Source: DAISJI01 sp964559835
Lineage (GTDB): Bacteria; Acidobacteriota; Terriglobia; Terriglobales; Acidobacteriaceae
Length of the DNA: 64,000 bases
Direction: 5' to 3'
Assembly: GCA_964559835.1 (NCBI GenBank)
Contig: CAZLJE010000021.1
Location: forward strand, 1 to 64,000
Position numbers and translations under genes: made by a program. The number at the start of each line of letters is the position of its first letter. Position 1 is the first letter of the stretch. Below, piece by piece: positions 50,181-60,341 of this stretch. The notes under the pieces were generated by a model. It made no database searches, was not told the origin of the DNA, and saw nothing but the letters and a program-made list of their open reading frames with translations.

Positions 50181-52916
50181 ATGTCCCGATTCAACTGCCT
50201 GCTGGCCGTGTTTGCCTTGTGTGCCGGCTGCTTCGCCCAAGTCCCGCGTTCTCATCACGTCGTGGTGTTGACGCTCGAGAACCACACCTACGAGCAGGTC
50301 ATCGGAAATCCCGATATGCCGTTCTATAACCAGCTCGCAAAAACATACGGTCTCGCCACCCAATACTATTCGACGGAGCACAACTCGATCACCGGCCTGA
50401 TGTGGCTGGTGGCGGGAACGTGGGTGACACACGACGACTCCACTCCCAATACGTTCGATACCGACAACATCGTTCGTGCGATGAAGAACAGCGGCGGCCG
50501 CACCTGGAGGGTGTACGCGTCCAACCTGCCGTCCATCGGCTTTACGGGCTACGCGGATAACACTCCTTATCTGAAGCGCCACAATCCGCTGGCGTACTTC
50601 ACCGATGTGGCCAACGATCCAGCCCAGGCGCAAAACCTTCTGCCGCTCGATCCATATTTTCAGCAGGACATCGCCAACGGCACTCTGCCCGAGTACTCGT
50701 ACGTCGTACCCGATGCCGATGAAGACGCGCACGACGGAACTCTTGCCCAGGCGGACCAGTGGATGCAGGCGAACGTTCCGCAGCTCCTTGCCAGCCCGCA
50801 GTTCCAACGGGACGGAATCCTGTTGATCGTGTGGGATGAAGGAACGTTGGATCCGATCGGCAATTATCAATACAACGATAGCCGCGGCGAGGGGCTGGAT
50901 CCGGCGGAGCTGGTTTATAACCCGAACGATCCCGACACGATCTGGGCGATTCCCGGCGGCCGCACTGCAACTCTCGTGATCGGGCCGGGGGTGAAGCCGG
51001 CATTCCAGTCGCAAAGCTTCTACAACGCACAGAATCTGCTGCGCACCACGTGCGACGCGCTGGCCCTGAGCACGTGCCCGGGAGCGGCCGCGACCGCTGT
51101 CCCGATGACCGACTTCTTCGTGGGCCAACCGGATACGCCACCGCGACAGCCGCTGGAGGTGGTGATCTCATCGCCGGCGACGACGACAATCAGTTCACCG
51201 AACGGCACGCCTGCCAGCGTTCGAGTAGTCGCCGACGCGGTGGATCGTGTCAGCCGGCGCGTGAATGGCATGCTTGCCTACATGGACGATCAGCAGATCG
51301 CAGGCGGCACGGGCGTCAGCCACGTCGACACAACTCTTTCGCTCTCGCCGGGCACGCACCACCTCGTGATCATCGGCTGGAGCGAACTGACAAGTGTCGT
51401 CACAGGCCAGCCGGACGTGGAGGTTTCGTACAAGAGTGAACGCATGCTCACGGTCGGAGCAGGTTCCGCGCCCACAGTTGTGAACGGCCGCGTGACCGAC
51501 ATCTCCAGCGGCAGCGGAATCGCAGGCGCGACAGTGACCGTCGACGGGCAGACCGCCACTGCCGATGCGAGCGGCGCATTCACATTCAACAGCATCACGC
51601 CCGGAAATTATCAGCTCAGTGCGGCAGCCAATGGGTACTTCAGCGAGTCGGCGGCAGTAGCGGCGGTGTCAGGAACGACGGCGAGCGTGAACGTGCAGTT
51701 GCCGACAGGCGGCATTGTGGCCGGCACAGTCACGGCCAATGGCGCCCCGGCGGCGAATGCAACCGTGGCGATTTCCGGAGGGTCCGTAGCGACTACGAAA
51801 ACTGTCACGACCGACAGCACCGGCGCATTCAGTTCGAACTGGGTGCCGGTTGGAAACTACACCGTGTCAGTGTCCATGACCGGGTATCCGGCTCAGACTT
51901 CCACGGTCGTCGCGAAGACTGGTGCAACGGCAAGCGTGAATCTTGCGCTGACCTCCAAGACCACCGTCTCCGGGCAGGTCGTCGACATCAGCAGCGGACG
52001 CGGCATTTCCGGCGCGACCGTGACGCTGGGGTCGTTAACGGCAGTTTCGGATTCGAGCGGCGCGTTCAATTTCAGCGTGGTTCCAGGCAGCTACAGTGTG
52101 AGCGCAGTTGCGCCCGGTTATTTCCAGGAAGCCAGCACGTTCACGGCGACATTGGGCGCCGCAGCGAACGTGAAGGTGCAATTGCCAACCGGTGGATTGA
52201 TCTCAGGCACGGCGAGTGCAAACGGTTCCCCGCTGGCGAATGCGACGATCACCATCTCGGGCGGTTCGGTGGCGACCACAAGAGCCGTTCAGACCGGCAG
52301 CAGCGGCTCGTTCTACTCGGATTACGTTCCCGTCGGCAGCTACACGGTGTCTTTGAATGCGACCGGGTACCCCGCGCAGTCGCTGAACACGACCGTTAAC
52401 ACGGGCTCGACCGCAACGGCAAACTTCACCCTCAGCTCGACGGCGACCGTAAATGGCCAGGTTACCGACATCAGCACCGGAATGCCGATCGCCGGCGCGA
52501 CCATCACAATCGGTTCGCAGCAGATGACCGCGGACAGCAACGGCAACTATTCGGCAACACTGCCGTCCGGTTCGGTATCAGCATCGGCTGTCGCAAACGG
52601 TTATTTCAAATCCACTCGCACCGTCTCGCTCACTCCGGGACCGCAGACGGCCAACTTTCAACTGGCGACCGGCGGCAAATTGGCGGGAACGATCACGCAG
52701 GCTGGAATCGCTGTCGCAAATGCAACCGTGGTGATTTCTGGCGGGGTGATCAATTCGTCGGTCACGACCACAACGAACTCGGCAGGCGCCTACAACTCGG
52801 ACTGGGTGCCGGTCGGACCGTACACCGTCAGCGTTTCCGGAGGCACATCCTCCAAAAGTGCCGCAGCGACTGTTCTCACCGGCAACACTACAACCCTCAA
52901 CGTAACTCTGCCGTAA
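50181..52916 (+). CDS. Secreted phosphoesterase with carboxypeptidase-regulatory modules
   Basis: The 911-aa exported protein has a signal peptide (1-19), then a phosphoesterase domain (PF04185, acid phosphatase/phospholipase C-like, about 22-315) with TLENHTYEQV and WDEGTLDP. A linker (about 325-420) leads to six CarboxypepD_reg-like modules (about 430-911) in alternating types: VTDISSG-type and NGxPxANATVxISGG-type, three of each. The modules are Thr/Ser/Ala-rich beta sandwiches, giving a stalk. No anchor is seen, so it is secreted or held by an unknown system. AGGAGA precedes the start. Confidence 0.85.
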   Translation: MSRFNCLLAVFALCAGCFAQVPRSHHVVVLTLENHTYEQVIGNPDMPFYNQLAKTYGLATQYYSTEHNSITGLMWLVAGTWVTHDDSTPNTFDTDNIVRAMKNSGGRTWRVYASNLPSIGFTGYADNTPYLKRHNPLAYFTDVANDPAQAQNLLPLDPYFQQDIANGTLPEYSYVVPDADEDAHDGTLAQADQWMQANVPQLLASPQFQRDGILLIVWDEGTLDPIGNYQYNDSRGEGLDPAELVYNPNDPDTIWAIPGGRTATLVIGPGVKPAFQSQSFYNAQNLLRTTCDALALSTCPGAAATAVPMTDFFVGQPDTPPRQPLEVVISSPATTTISSPNGTPASVRVVADAVDRVSRRVNGMLAYMDDQQIAGGTGVSHVDTTLSLSPGTHHLVIIGWSELTSVVTGQPDVEVSYKSERMLTVGAGSAPTVVNGRVTDISSGSGIAGATVTVDGQTATADASGAFTFNSITPGNYQLSAAANGYFSESAAVAAVSGTTASVNVQLPTGGIVAGTVTANGAPAANATVAISGGSVATTKTVTTDSTGAFSSNWVPVGNYTVSVSMTGYPAQTSTVVAKTGATASVNLALTSKTTVSGQVVDISSGRGISGATVTLGSLTAVSDSSGAFNFSVVPGSYSVSAVAPGYFQEASTFTATLGAAANVKVQLPTGGLISGTASANGSPLANATITISGGSVATTRAVQTGSSGSFYSDYVPVGSYTVSLNATGYPAQSLNTTVNTGSTATANFTLSSTATVNGQVTDISTGMPIAGATITIGSQQMTADSNGNYSATLPSGSVSASAVANGYFKSTRTVSLTPGPQTANFQLATGGKLAGTITQAGIAVANATVVISGGVINSSVTTTTNSAGAYNSDWVPVGPYTVSVSGGTSSKSAAATVLTGNTTTLNVTLP

Positions 52917-52935
52917 GACGTCAAAGCAATGCGAT

Positions 52936-52968
52936 ATCCGGGCCTCGACGACGAGTCTAGGCCCGGAT
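52936..52968. terminator. Hairpin between converging genes
   Basis: ATCCGGGCCT (52936-52945) and AGGCCCGGAT (52959-52968) are perfect complements with a 13-nt loop. It lies between the phosphoesterase and the converging HTH gene, with no T tract on the plus strand. Confidence 0.5.
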
Positions 52969-52978
52969 GTCTTACGCT

Positions 52979-53251
52979 TCAGGCGGCTTCTCGCGCCTTC
53001 TCGTCCCCCGACATTTTTTCTTTGGACTTATGGCCTCGAGCTGCGGACACTCGGCGCACCCGGCGCTCGGGGATCTCGAGGACCTCGATCATTTGCTTTT
53101 CAAGATGCTGGGATGGAACGACGTCACCGCAAAGAATCTTGGCGATCATGGTGCTACTGACCCCGAGTGCCAGGGCTAGATCCTCCCGCTTGAGGTTCTT
53201 GCGTCTCATTGCACCCTTCAGGGTGGCAGCAAGCTCCAAATTACTGTGCAT
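52979..53251 (-). CDS. Small helix-turn-helix protein
   Basis: The 90-aa protein has an XRE-type helix-turn-helix (about 15-60: KREDLALALGVSSTMIAKILCGD) and a basic C-terminus (RRVRRVSAARGHKSKEK). GGAG lies upstream of its ATG. It may be a transcription regulator or an antitoxin-like protein; no toxin gene is adjacent. Confidence 0.7.
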   Translation of the reverse strand: MHSNLELAATLKGAMRRKNLKREDLALALGVSSTMIAKILCGDVVPSQHLEKQMIEVLEIPERRVRRVSAARGHKSKEKMSGDEKAREAA

Positions 53252-53384
53252 TCATAACTCCACGTTGTATTAGAGACTTCAAGTGGCGTTCTGACGTAGG
53301 ATGACGCAAATCGACGCTTTGCTGCCTCAAATCCAACCCCGGTCATCTTCTGGTTTGAAAAGGAGGCCGCAGTCGCCGCTGACC

Positions 53385-55532
53385 CTATCTGCGACCGTTT
53401 GTCGATAAGCGGCGTTTCAGCAGGACTTCCTGGGCGTTGACGCGTTCCTCGCCAGGTGCGCTCGCTTTGCGTTCGTAGGTGCCGTCCGGGAGCATCACGC
53501 GCGCTTTCACATTGTCGGCCAAATAAAGGTCCAGGACCTTATCGCGGAGGTGACGTATCAAGCGAGCGTTTTCAATGGGAAAAAGCACTTCCACGCGCCG
53601 ATTGAGGTTGCGGGACATGAGGTCCGCGCTGCCGGCATAAACGGTCTCATCTCCGCCGTTTGCGAAGTAGTAGATGCGGCTGTGCTCCAGGAACCGGCCG
53701 ACAATACTGGTGACACGAATCTTTTCGCTGGCGCCGGGCACACCGGGTCGCAAACAGCAGATGCCGCGAACGAGTAATTCGACCTGTACTCCAGCCTGCG
53801 AAGCTTCGTAGAGCAAGCGGATCATCTTCGCGTCGGTCAGCGAGTTCATCTTCAGGATGATCCGGCCATTGCCTGATTTTTTCTGGTGTTCGATCTCGCG
53901 GCGCACCAGCGCTTCAAACCGTTGACGGAGATTGATGGGAGCCACGAAAAGTTTTCGATAATCGGTTTTTGCGGAGTATCCCGTCAGGTAGTTGAATAAG
54001 TCCGTCACGTCGGCGGCAATGTCTTCGTCCGCAGTGAATAGCCCTATGTCAGTGTAAAGATGCGCCGTGGTGGGATTGTAATTACCGGTCCCAAGGTGGA
54101 CATAACGGCGGATCTGGTCGCCTTCCTGGCGAACAACGAGGGCTGCCTTCGCGTGCACTTTGAGCCCCGACAGGCCGTACACGACATGGCCGCCACTTTT
54201 TTCCAGCGCTCGCGCCCACTCGATATTGCTCTCTTCATCGAAGCGTGCCTTCAACTCCACCAATGCGGCTACCTGCGTCTCGTCTCCGATGGCCTCGAGG
54301 AGTTGCGCAACGATGGGAGAATTCCGGCCGACGCGGTACAAAGTCATTTTGACGGCCAGTGACGAGGGATCATGGGCCGCTTTGTGGAGCAGATCGACTA
54401 CGGGAGCAAAAGAGTCGAACGGATGGTGCAGCAGGACATCCGTCCGGCGGACGATGGCGAATAGATCTTCCTCTTCGTTTTCGTTATCGAGCGGGGGCGG
54501 GACCTGGGAAACGAAGCTGGGCCACTTCAGGTCGCTGCGGTCGATGTCGGCGACGTGGCGCAGGCGCGAGAGCGACAGACGGCCCTTCATCCGGAAAATG
54601 CTCTTGCGGTCCACTTCCAGGTTGCTGATCAGGATCTTCAAGATGTGCGACGGCATGCCGACGCCGACTTGCAACCGAACAACGTCGCCAAAGCGGCGCT
54701 GGCGCAATCCTTCTTCTGTCGTTTCCAGCAGGTCACCCGCCTCGAGCTCCTGGATCTCGATATCGGCGTCTCGCGTGATATGGAACGGATGCGACTCGAG
54801 GATCTCCATGCCGGGAAAGAGGGCCTGCAGGTTGGCCGCGATCAGGTCTTCGATCCAGATGAACGCCTGCGGCGGCTTCGCAGCCTTCTTTCGGGCGACG
54901 CGGTCCACGGGGATGATCTGCGGCAAACTGTCCGGGACCTTGACCCGTGCAAAACGCTCGTCACCATTGGTATCGCGGATCAGGACGGCCAGGTTAACGC
55001 TCAGATTCGAAATGTGAGGAAACGGCCGTCCGGGATCGAACGCAAGAGGTGTCAGGACCGGAAATATGATGTCTTCGAAATATTTATCTGCCTTGGTTTT
55101 CTGCCGTGCGTTGAGTTCCGAGTAATCGAGAAAGTGGATTCCGCTACGCTCCAGTGCCGGCATCAGCTGTTTATGCAGGCAGCGCTGCGCCGCAGTCATG
55201 AGGGTACCGACCTCTGTGCGGATGGCGTCGAGCTGCTCGCGCGGCGTCATACCGTCCGCGCCGATCTCCCCCGTACCGGATTCCAACTGCCGAATCAACC
55301 CGGCGACGCGGACCATAAAGAACTCGTCCAGGTTCGATCCGACGATGGACAGGAACCGGACCCGCTCGAGGAGAGGGTTTTCGGCATCCACAGCCTCTTC
55401 CAGAACGCGCTTCTGAAACGCGAGCAAACTCAGCTCGCGATTCAGGTAAAAAAACGGATTATCCAGGTCGGCGGCAGGAATCGTCGCTGGCTCTGCGGCG
55501 GTCGCACGGCCGTTCGCGGTTTTCTGGACCAT
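53385..55532 (-). CDS. ppk1: Polyphosphate kinase 1
   Basis: The 715-aa enzyme builds polyphosphate from ATP. The phospho-acceptor His460 is in GLKVHAKAALV and the second His in LEHSRIYYF. The N-domain (LSLLAFQKRVLEEA, SNLDEFFMVRVAGL) and the two phospholipase-D-like C domains are complete. The N-terminal extension (1-25) is Ala/Thr-rich. It stands alone; ppx is not adjacent. Confidence 0.95.
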   Translation of the reverse strand: MVQKTANGRATAAEPATIPAADLDNPFFYLNRELSLLAFQKRVLEEAVDAENPLLERVRFLSIVGSNLDEFFMVRVAGLIRQLESGTGEIGADGMTPREQLDAIRTEVGTLMTAAQRCLHKQLMPALERSGIHFLDYSELNARQKTKADKYFEDIIFPVLTPLAFDPGRPFPHISNLSVNLAVLIRDTNGDERFARVKVPDSLPQIIPVDRVARKKAAKPPQAFIWIEDLIAANLQALFPGMEILESHPFHITRDADIEIQELEAGDLLETTEEGLRQRRFGDVVRLQVGVGMPSHILKILISNLEVDRKSIFRMKGRLSLSRLRHVADIDRSDLKWPSFVSQVPPPLDNENEEEDLFAIVRRTDVLLHHPFDSFAPVVDLLHKAAHDPSSLAVKMTLYRVGRNSPIVAQLLEAIGDETQVAALVELKARFDEESNIEWARALEKSGGHVVYGLSGLKVHAKAALVVRQEGDQIRRYVHLGTGNYNPTTAHLYTDIGLFTADEDIAADVTDLFNYLTGYSAKTDYRKLFVAPINLRQRFEALVRREIEHQKKSGNGRIILKMNSLTDAKMIRLLYEASQAGVQVELLVRGICCLRPGVPGASEKIRVTSIVGRFLEHSRIYYFANGGDETVYAGSADLMSRNLNRRVEVLFPIENARLIRHLRDKVLDLYLADNVKARVMLPDGTYERKASAPGEERVNAQEVLLKRRLSTNGRR

Positions 55533-55860
55533 AACGCTTCTGGAGCTAACGGGCTAACGTACCTGGCCGGGCCCGATCACAGGCACACTGTAGGCGAGCG
55601 TTTCTGGACCCGCACTTCCTCGTATAACGACAGTTTATCCTCTACTCCCGCCGTCCTCAAATACCTGCGAAGGTCGAGTGAGGTTGTCGCGAGCACCCAG
55701 CCCGTTTAGGCGACGCAACTCTAGTCGGGCATAATTAATCCGAGATTACAATCGCGTAAAGAAACGACGCCGCAAGACAACGTCTCCGGTCGCCCCTCCG
55801 CTTATTTCAGAGCACAACTTCGCTGCGTCAGCCTGCGTCTCACGTTTAGAGAGGTAAGAG
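55533..55860. other. Intergenic region upstream of small basic genes
   Basis: This 328-bp divergent region has no heptamer array and no recognisable repeat. It should hold promoters for ppk1 and the two small basic protein genes. Confidence 0.45.
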
Positions 55861-56064
55861 ATGCCAGCAAAGAAAAGCAGTGGACGGAAGTACGGCAAGG
55901 CGGCGCAGAAGTCGGTGAAGAGTGCGATGCACCGCCGCAAGAAAGGGACGTTGAAGAAGAGCAAGGGCGGCAAAGGGGGCAAGGTGAAGAGCCGTAAGCA
56001 GGCGATCGCCATCGGACTGTCCGAGGCGAGGAAGAAAGGCGCGAAAGTCCCGAAGAAGAAATAG
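55861..56064 (+). CDS. Small Lys-rich protein, DUF6496-like
   Basis: The 67-aa protein is extremely basic: PAKKSSGRKYGKAAQKSVKSAMHRRKKGTLKK. The KYGxxAxxxVKSAMHRxKxGTLK pattern is typical of DUF6496-type proteins, possibly nucleic-acid-binding. AGAGGTAAG lies upstream. A second tiny basic gene follows 11 nt downstream, so the two are probably an operon. Confidence 0.7.
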   Translation: MPAKKSSGRKYGKAAQKSVKSAMHRRKKGTLKKSKGGKGGKVKSRKQAIAIGLSEARKKGAKVPKKK

Positions 56065-56075
56065 GAGGGGTCGTC

Positions 56076-56234
56076 ATGGCATCTGCCAAACAAAAAGCGG
56101 CGGCGCGGCGGAACATAAAGAAGGCAGCGGCGGCAGCGCGCCAAAAGCGCACCATCGCGCATCTGCCAAAGAAGACACGCACGGCGCTCGGGAAGCAGGG
56201 CGCGAAAGTCGCGCGCCAGAAGCGCGCCGCCTGA
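56076..56234 (+). CDS. Second tiny basic protein
   Basis: This 52-aa frame begins MASAKQKAAARRNIKKAAAAARQ and is rich in Lys, Arg and Ala, resembling histone-like C-terminal tails. A strong AGGAGGGG lies 8 nt before the ATG. The stop TGA is directly adjacent to the end of tssM on the opposite strand. It is probably co-transcribed with the preceding gene. Confidence 0.65.
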   Translation: MASAKQKAAARRNIKKAAAAARQKRTIAHLPKKTRTALGKQGAKVARQKRAA

Positions 56235-59200
56235 CTAGCGCGCGACGACGCGCACACAATTGCGCATGCCGGCGAGCCTGGCTTTCTCCAGCACCCACGG
56301 GTTGCTCATCCGCAGCTCGTAGTAGGAGGCCTTGATCGAGCCGTCGTCCCATTTCTGCGCGCGACCGTTGGTCTGAAGCTGCATCTGGAGCTCGGGTGCC
56401 GCGCCGGTGTTCAACCAGATCGAATCGACAAAGAAATGGAAGGGCGCCCACGCGCCTTCCTGGTCGTAAAAGGGCACGCCTTGTTCGGCGAGCGTGACCT
56501 TCGCACCCGGTGTCGCCGTCCAGGTGAACTGACGGGCTGCGCCGCTCCCCGAGAGCTTGTCTCCGGCAATCGTGATGCTGAGGTCCTTGAACTTGCTGTT
56601 CTTGGCCGACTGCGCCAGCGAGAAGCTCAAGCGCGGCTGCGGCGAACCTCCGGGGTAAGCCGTCTCGGCGAACGCCAGCAGGTTGCTGAACCAGCGCTGG
56701 AATTCAGGATTCAGGCGAATATTGCCGCCCGGCGGCGCCACGAGTTGCGTGCCCTGTATTTGGAAGAACGGCTGCAATTGCGTCTTGAAGGTCGAGAGCG
56801 CCTTGCCGGCGGCGAAGATGTTCGACATCTCGTCGAGCGACGCTTCCTGCTGCGAGTTGGGGTCGAGTGGGAATTTGTTGGTGACGGAAGCAAACACGGA
56901 GCAGAAAGCCGCGCCCGCGCCGTTCAAAGCCCCCGCGGGACCGGTGCGCGCAACGTCTTCGGCGCGGCGGATGGGAGCTTCGAGAATCGTTACGGTCAGG
57001 CGATTCGTGCCGTTGAGCGCATCGGGTTCGAACTTCTGCGCCACTTCTCGCGGCGCGGCATACGCCCCGGCGACCGCGCTCAGCACTTGGGACGCGGCGC
57101 CCTGGTCGTTCGGCGGCGCCAACGACGCGCTCTTCATCGATGTCTGTAGACCCGACAGCGCGGCCTGGTATCCCTGGTTCGTCGGTTGCACCGGGATCGT
57201 CACACCGGGCGGGACCACCGAGCGCGCCGGCTGGAACGCCTTCGATATCTCCGGTGAATCGACGTTCGTGTTATCCGCCACGAGTTGCATGAGCGCGAGG
57301 TTCGGATATGGCGGGCTGGTCAGGATCTCGAGCTTGCGCGCAGCATCGGCGTAATTGGAATACGCCGCGAAGCCGGTGTTGGCAAGGAAGTCGCGCCAGC
57401 GCTTGATGAAGTCGCTGGTGTAGCGGGCACGCAGCTTCGTCTCCAGTTCGGCGATGGGCGTCGTCGAAGTCGCCTTCTCGACGACCCAGTCTTCCGATTG
57501 CTGGTCCTTGAGATGGCTGAACGCGGCCTGCACCTTCGCATAGCCGTTCTTGGTGAATGCGGCCGGAATGACGGTGCGGTTGAGGACGACCTCGCGGCCG
57601 TCGTTGAACGTGATCGCCTTCTCGCCCGAGGCTGCGCCGAGAACGCTCTGGTACACGCGCTCCTCGTCGCCCATGCTGCGCAGATAAGCGCGAGCGCGGG
57701 TCACGCCAGTGGGCTCGGCGCTGGAAGAGAACGGGTTCTGCTCTTTCAATTCGTCGGCGTAGAAGTCGAATTGGCGGAGTGCGAGCTGCGATGTCTCGTC
57801 GTCCACCTGGCGGCCGCGGCTCCAGCGGTCCATCAGTACGGGCGAAAGAAAACCGCGCTCGCTGTACTGGTGGTGCGAAGTCGTGATCAGGTACGCCTTG
57901 AGCGCGTTGTAGACGATCTCGTACGTGTGGTTCGCATCGGGCGCGGCGGGCACCTGTTGCAATTCGGTGAGGAGCTTGCGTTGCGTCCCTGAAAACAGCA
58001 GGGCATCGAAGCGCGAGAAGTACGCCGCACGGGCTTCCGGCAATGTGTCCTTGTCATACAGACCGAACCGCATGTGCCACGGCGCACCGTCTTTGCGATA
58101 TTGCTCGAGCGTCTGCACGACGGTGCGCATCGACTCCAATTGGCGCAGTTGCGCGACGGACGGCATGTCGGCGATGGTAGCGGATGGGAGCGCGGCGGCG
58201 CCGTCCTGGATCGCCACCTGCATGGCGCGATTTTCGAAGAAGGAGATCGAGATCAATACGACGAATGCCAGCAGAACCAACGACGCAGCGGCCAACAGGA
58301 TGCGACGCATCATGCTGACGTTCGAACTGCTCGCAGTGGCAGCCATGGCGCTGCGGTCCTTGAGAACGACGTCAGCGAGCAGGTGCGTGACGAACGCCCA
58401 CTGCGGGATCTTGCGCGATTGCGACACCGGCTTGACCGGCGCGGGAGCTGCAGCGGCGAGGTCGCCGACACTGAACATGCGCGTCGCTCCGCGCGGGCCG
58501 TCGGACGCCGCGGCCTGCGCGGACTGTGTCACCACTTCCTCGACGATGAGCGGCCGCACTCCGCAGAAATAGAATCCGCGCAGGAACGGATTGGCTGGCA
58601 ACTGTGTCGGACGGCACACGTCTACCAGGAATTGGACAAAGGTCGCGCGGTGCTTGCGCAATTCGCGCGGGAATTCGTAAATCGCCCCGAGTTTTTCCGG
58701 GTTCATCTCGCGCGCGAGGAACTCGGTGCGCTTCTCGGCCAGGGAGCAGAACAGTTCGTCGAAGGCGGCAGTCAGGCGCTTGGTCTCTTCTTCGGCATAC
58801 ACACCGGAGCCGCCGCGCCGCATGCGCAGCGTCGCGCCGAGCACCTGCGTGGCTTCGTCGGCAGTGAGGGGCGTGACGTACTCGGTGAAGCCCGTGATGC
58901 GGTCCGCCTTGGTGAAGACCACGTACACCGCGTAGTCGCTGCCCAGCACCTGCGCGACCTCCTGCAACGCGGCATTCAATTTGCGTGCGAGCCCTGAGGC
59001 AGCCTGCGCGCCCTGCTGGAAGAAATCGCAGTTGACGCATACCATCGCTACCCGGCCGGGCAACTGTCCGGAGCGCATCGCGCGCGCGAGGTTGTTCGGC
59101 TGCAGGCGAACGAGCAGGCGTTTCAGTCCTCCGGCCGCATCGAGCAGCGCGCCGCCGGCGTCCACGAAAACGGCGTGCCGCGTATAGAACAAATTCGCAG

Positions 59201-59618
59201 AGCGTGTGGGGACGACGGAGCCGTCCTGTTCGACAAGTCCGCTCAGCAGATCGGCGTCAATGCCGGATTTCGTGACCACGCTCGTCTTGCTGGCGCCGGT
59301 GGGACCGAGCACGAGCACGATGGTCTGATCTCCGAAGTTCGCGCTGCGCGAGCGGGCAATGGCGCGCAGGCGCTCCAACGCTTCGTGCACGCGCTGGTCG
59401 ATCTCCGGGCCCATGGCGCCGCCGGCGTCAGGCGAGATGGCGTCGCTGTTCTTGCGATAAAACCAGAGGAAGGCCCCCGCACCGGTCAATCCGATCAGCC
59501 ACAGCAAAGCACGCAACACCCAAAGCTGGACCCCGTGCAAATGCAGCCACGTGCCGACGAACCAGGTGAGCACGATATACACAATGAGAACGACGGCCGT
59601 AATGATATAGGCAGCCAT
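56235..59618 (-). CDS. tssM: T6SS membrane subunit TssM (IcmF)
   Basis: The 1127-aa protein has two N-terminal spans (about 5-22 and 35-53), a Walker A loop GPTGASKT (105-112), a third membrane span (about 435-455) and a large periplasmic domain with the closing C-terminal barrel of IcmF-type proteins. The Walker A motif lets the cytoplasmic ATPase-like domain bind nucleotide; some TssM lack it. It forms the membrane complex with TssL, whose gene is 15 nt upstream. tssJ was not found here. Confidence 0.9.
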   Translation of the reverse strand: MAAYIITAVVLIVYIVLTWFVGTWLHLHGVQLWVLRALLWLIGLTGAGAFLWFYRKNSDAISPDAGGAMGPEIDQRVHEALERLRAIARSRSANFGDQTIVLVLGPTGASKTSVVTKSGIDADLLSGLVEQDGSVVPTRSANLFYTRHAVFVDAGGALLDAAGGLKRLLVRLQPNNLARAMRSGQLPGRVAMVCVNCDFFQQGAQAASGLARKLNAALQEVAQVLGSDYAVYVVFTKADRITGFTEYVTPLTADEATQVLGATLRMRRGGSGVYAEEETKRLTAAFDELFCSLAEKRTEFLAREMNPEKLGAIYEFPRELRKHRATFVQFLVDVCRPTQLPANPFLRGFYFCGVRPLIVEEVVTQSAQAAASDGPRGATRMFSVGDLAAAAPAPVKPVSQSRKIPQWAFVTHLLADVVLKDRSAMAATASSSNVSMMRRILLAAASLVLLAFVVLISISFFENRAMQVAIQDGAAALPSATIADMPSVAQLRQLESMRTVVQTLEQYRKDGAPWHMRFGLYDKDTLPEARAAYFSRFDALLFSGTQRKLLTELQQVPAAPDANHTYEIVYNALKAYLITTSHHQYSERGFLSPVLMDRWSRGRQVDDETSQLALRQFDFYADELKEQNPFSSSAEPTGVTRARAYLRSMGDEERVYQSVLGAASGEKAITFNDGREVVLNRTVIPAAFTKNGYAKVQAAFSHLKDQQSEDWVVEKATSTTPIAELETKLRARYTSDFIKRWRDFLANTGFAAYSNYADAARKLEILTSPPYPNLALMQLVADNTNVDSPEISKAFQPARSVVPPGVTIPVQPTNQGYQAALSGLQTSMKSASLAPPNDQGAASQVLSAVAGAYAAPREVAQKFEPDALNGTNRLTVTILEAPIRRAEDVARTGPAGALNGAGAAFCSVFASVTNKFPLDPNSQQEASLDEMSNIFAAGKALSTFKTQLQPFFQIQGTQLVAPPGGNIRLNPEFQRWFSNLLAFAETAYPGGSPQPRLSFSLAQSAKNSKFKDLSITIAGDKLSGSGAARQFTWTATPGAKVTLAEQGVPFYDQEGAWAPFHFFVDSIWLNTGAAPELQMQLQTNGRAQKWDDGSIKASYYELRMSNPWVLEKARLAGMRNCVRVVAR

Positions 59619-59633
59619 AATGGCTCTCTTCCC

Positions 59634-60341
59634 CTAGGAATGGCTTTGCGTAGCGATGGCGTGCAAGGCCGAAACGCCTGATACGAGGCGAAATTTCATG
59701 ACTCCGAACAGCAACATGCCAACGACGAAGATGACTCCGGCGGCGAATGCCAGGCGCGCGATCCACGGATCTTTGCGCAGCGGCGGAGGCGCTTCGGCGG
59801 GCAGCTCCCAGTGCGGCGACAAGACCAGTGACTGGCCCCTGATACGGCGCACCTTGTCCCGGATCATGTTGGCGAGTGCCGATACTTCCCCACCGCCGGC
59901 GGCGCCGTAACGTCCTCGGTATCCGAGCAGCAGGCAGAGGTAGTAGACCTCGAGCAGGTCGGCGGTCTGAATGCCATCGGGGCGCTGGAGTGCCGCCTGG
60001 AGATCCTGGAAGAAGGTTTCGCCGCCGACGTGCCCGCCATAGAACTCTTCCTGGAGCGGCATGCGGTGCCATTCGGAAAATGCGGGATTGCGGCTGTTCA
60101 GCACCGATTCGTCGACGTACACGACCACGGCAAAAGCGGCCCTCTGGATGTCTTCCTGGTTATAGCCGTGCGACTGAGCGTCGGAGACGGCAAGCTGCAA
60201 CGCCTGCTTCAGGTGGTTGCGGAACGCCTCGGCGTTATTGACCGACTGTCCGGCGAAGCGTAAGCGCGCGACCGCCGTGAAAACTTCCTGGAAGGCGAGC
60301 GCCAGATTCCAGACGCGCCGTGGAGTGTTATCGACTGCCAT
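59634..60341 (-). CDS. tssL: T6SS membrane subunit TssL (DotU)
   Basis: The 235-aa protein has the DotU/TssL cytoplasmic domain (about 10-180; LEVYYLCLLLGYRGRYG is the hallmark) and a C-terminal membrane span (about 195-220). There is no OmpA peptidoglycan-binding domain. GAGGAGATC precedes the ATG at 60341; the upstream open frame is not part of the family. It overlaps no gene but lies 15 nt before tssM, so they form one unit. Confidence 0.9.
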   Translation of the reverse strand: MAVDNTPRRVWNLALAFQEVFTAVARLRFAGQSVNNAEAFRNHLKQALQLAVSDAQSHGYNQEDIQRAAFAVVVYVDESVLNSRNPAFSEWHRMPLQEEFYGGHVGGETFFQDLQAALQRPDGIQTADLLEVYYLCLLLGYRGRYGAAGGGEVSALANMIRDKVRRIRGQSLVLSPHWELPAEAPPPLRKDPWIARLAFAAGVIFVVGMLLFGVMKFRLVSGVSALHAIATQSHS

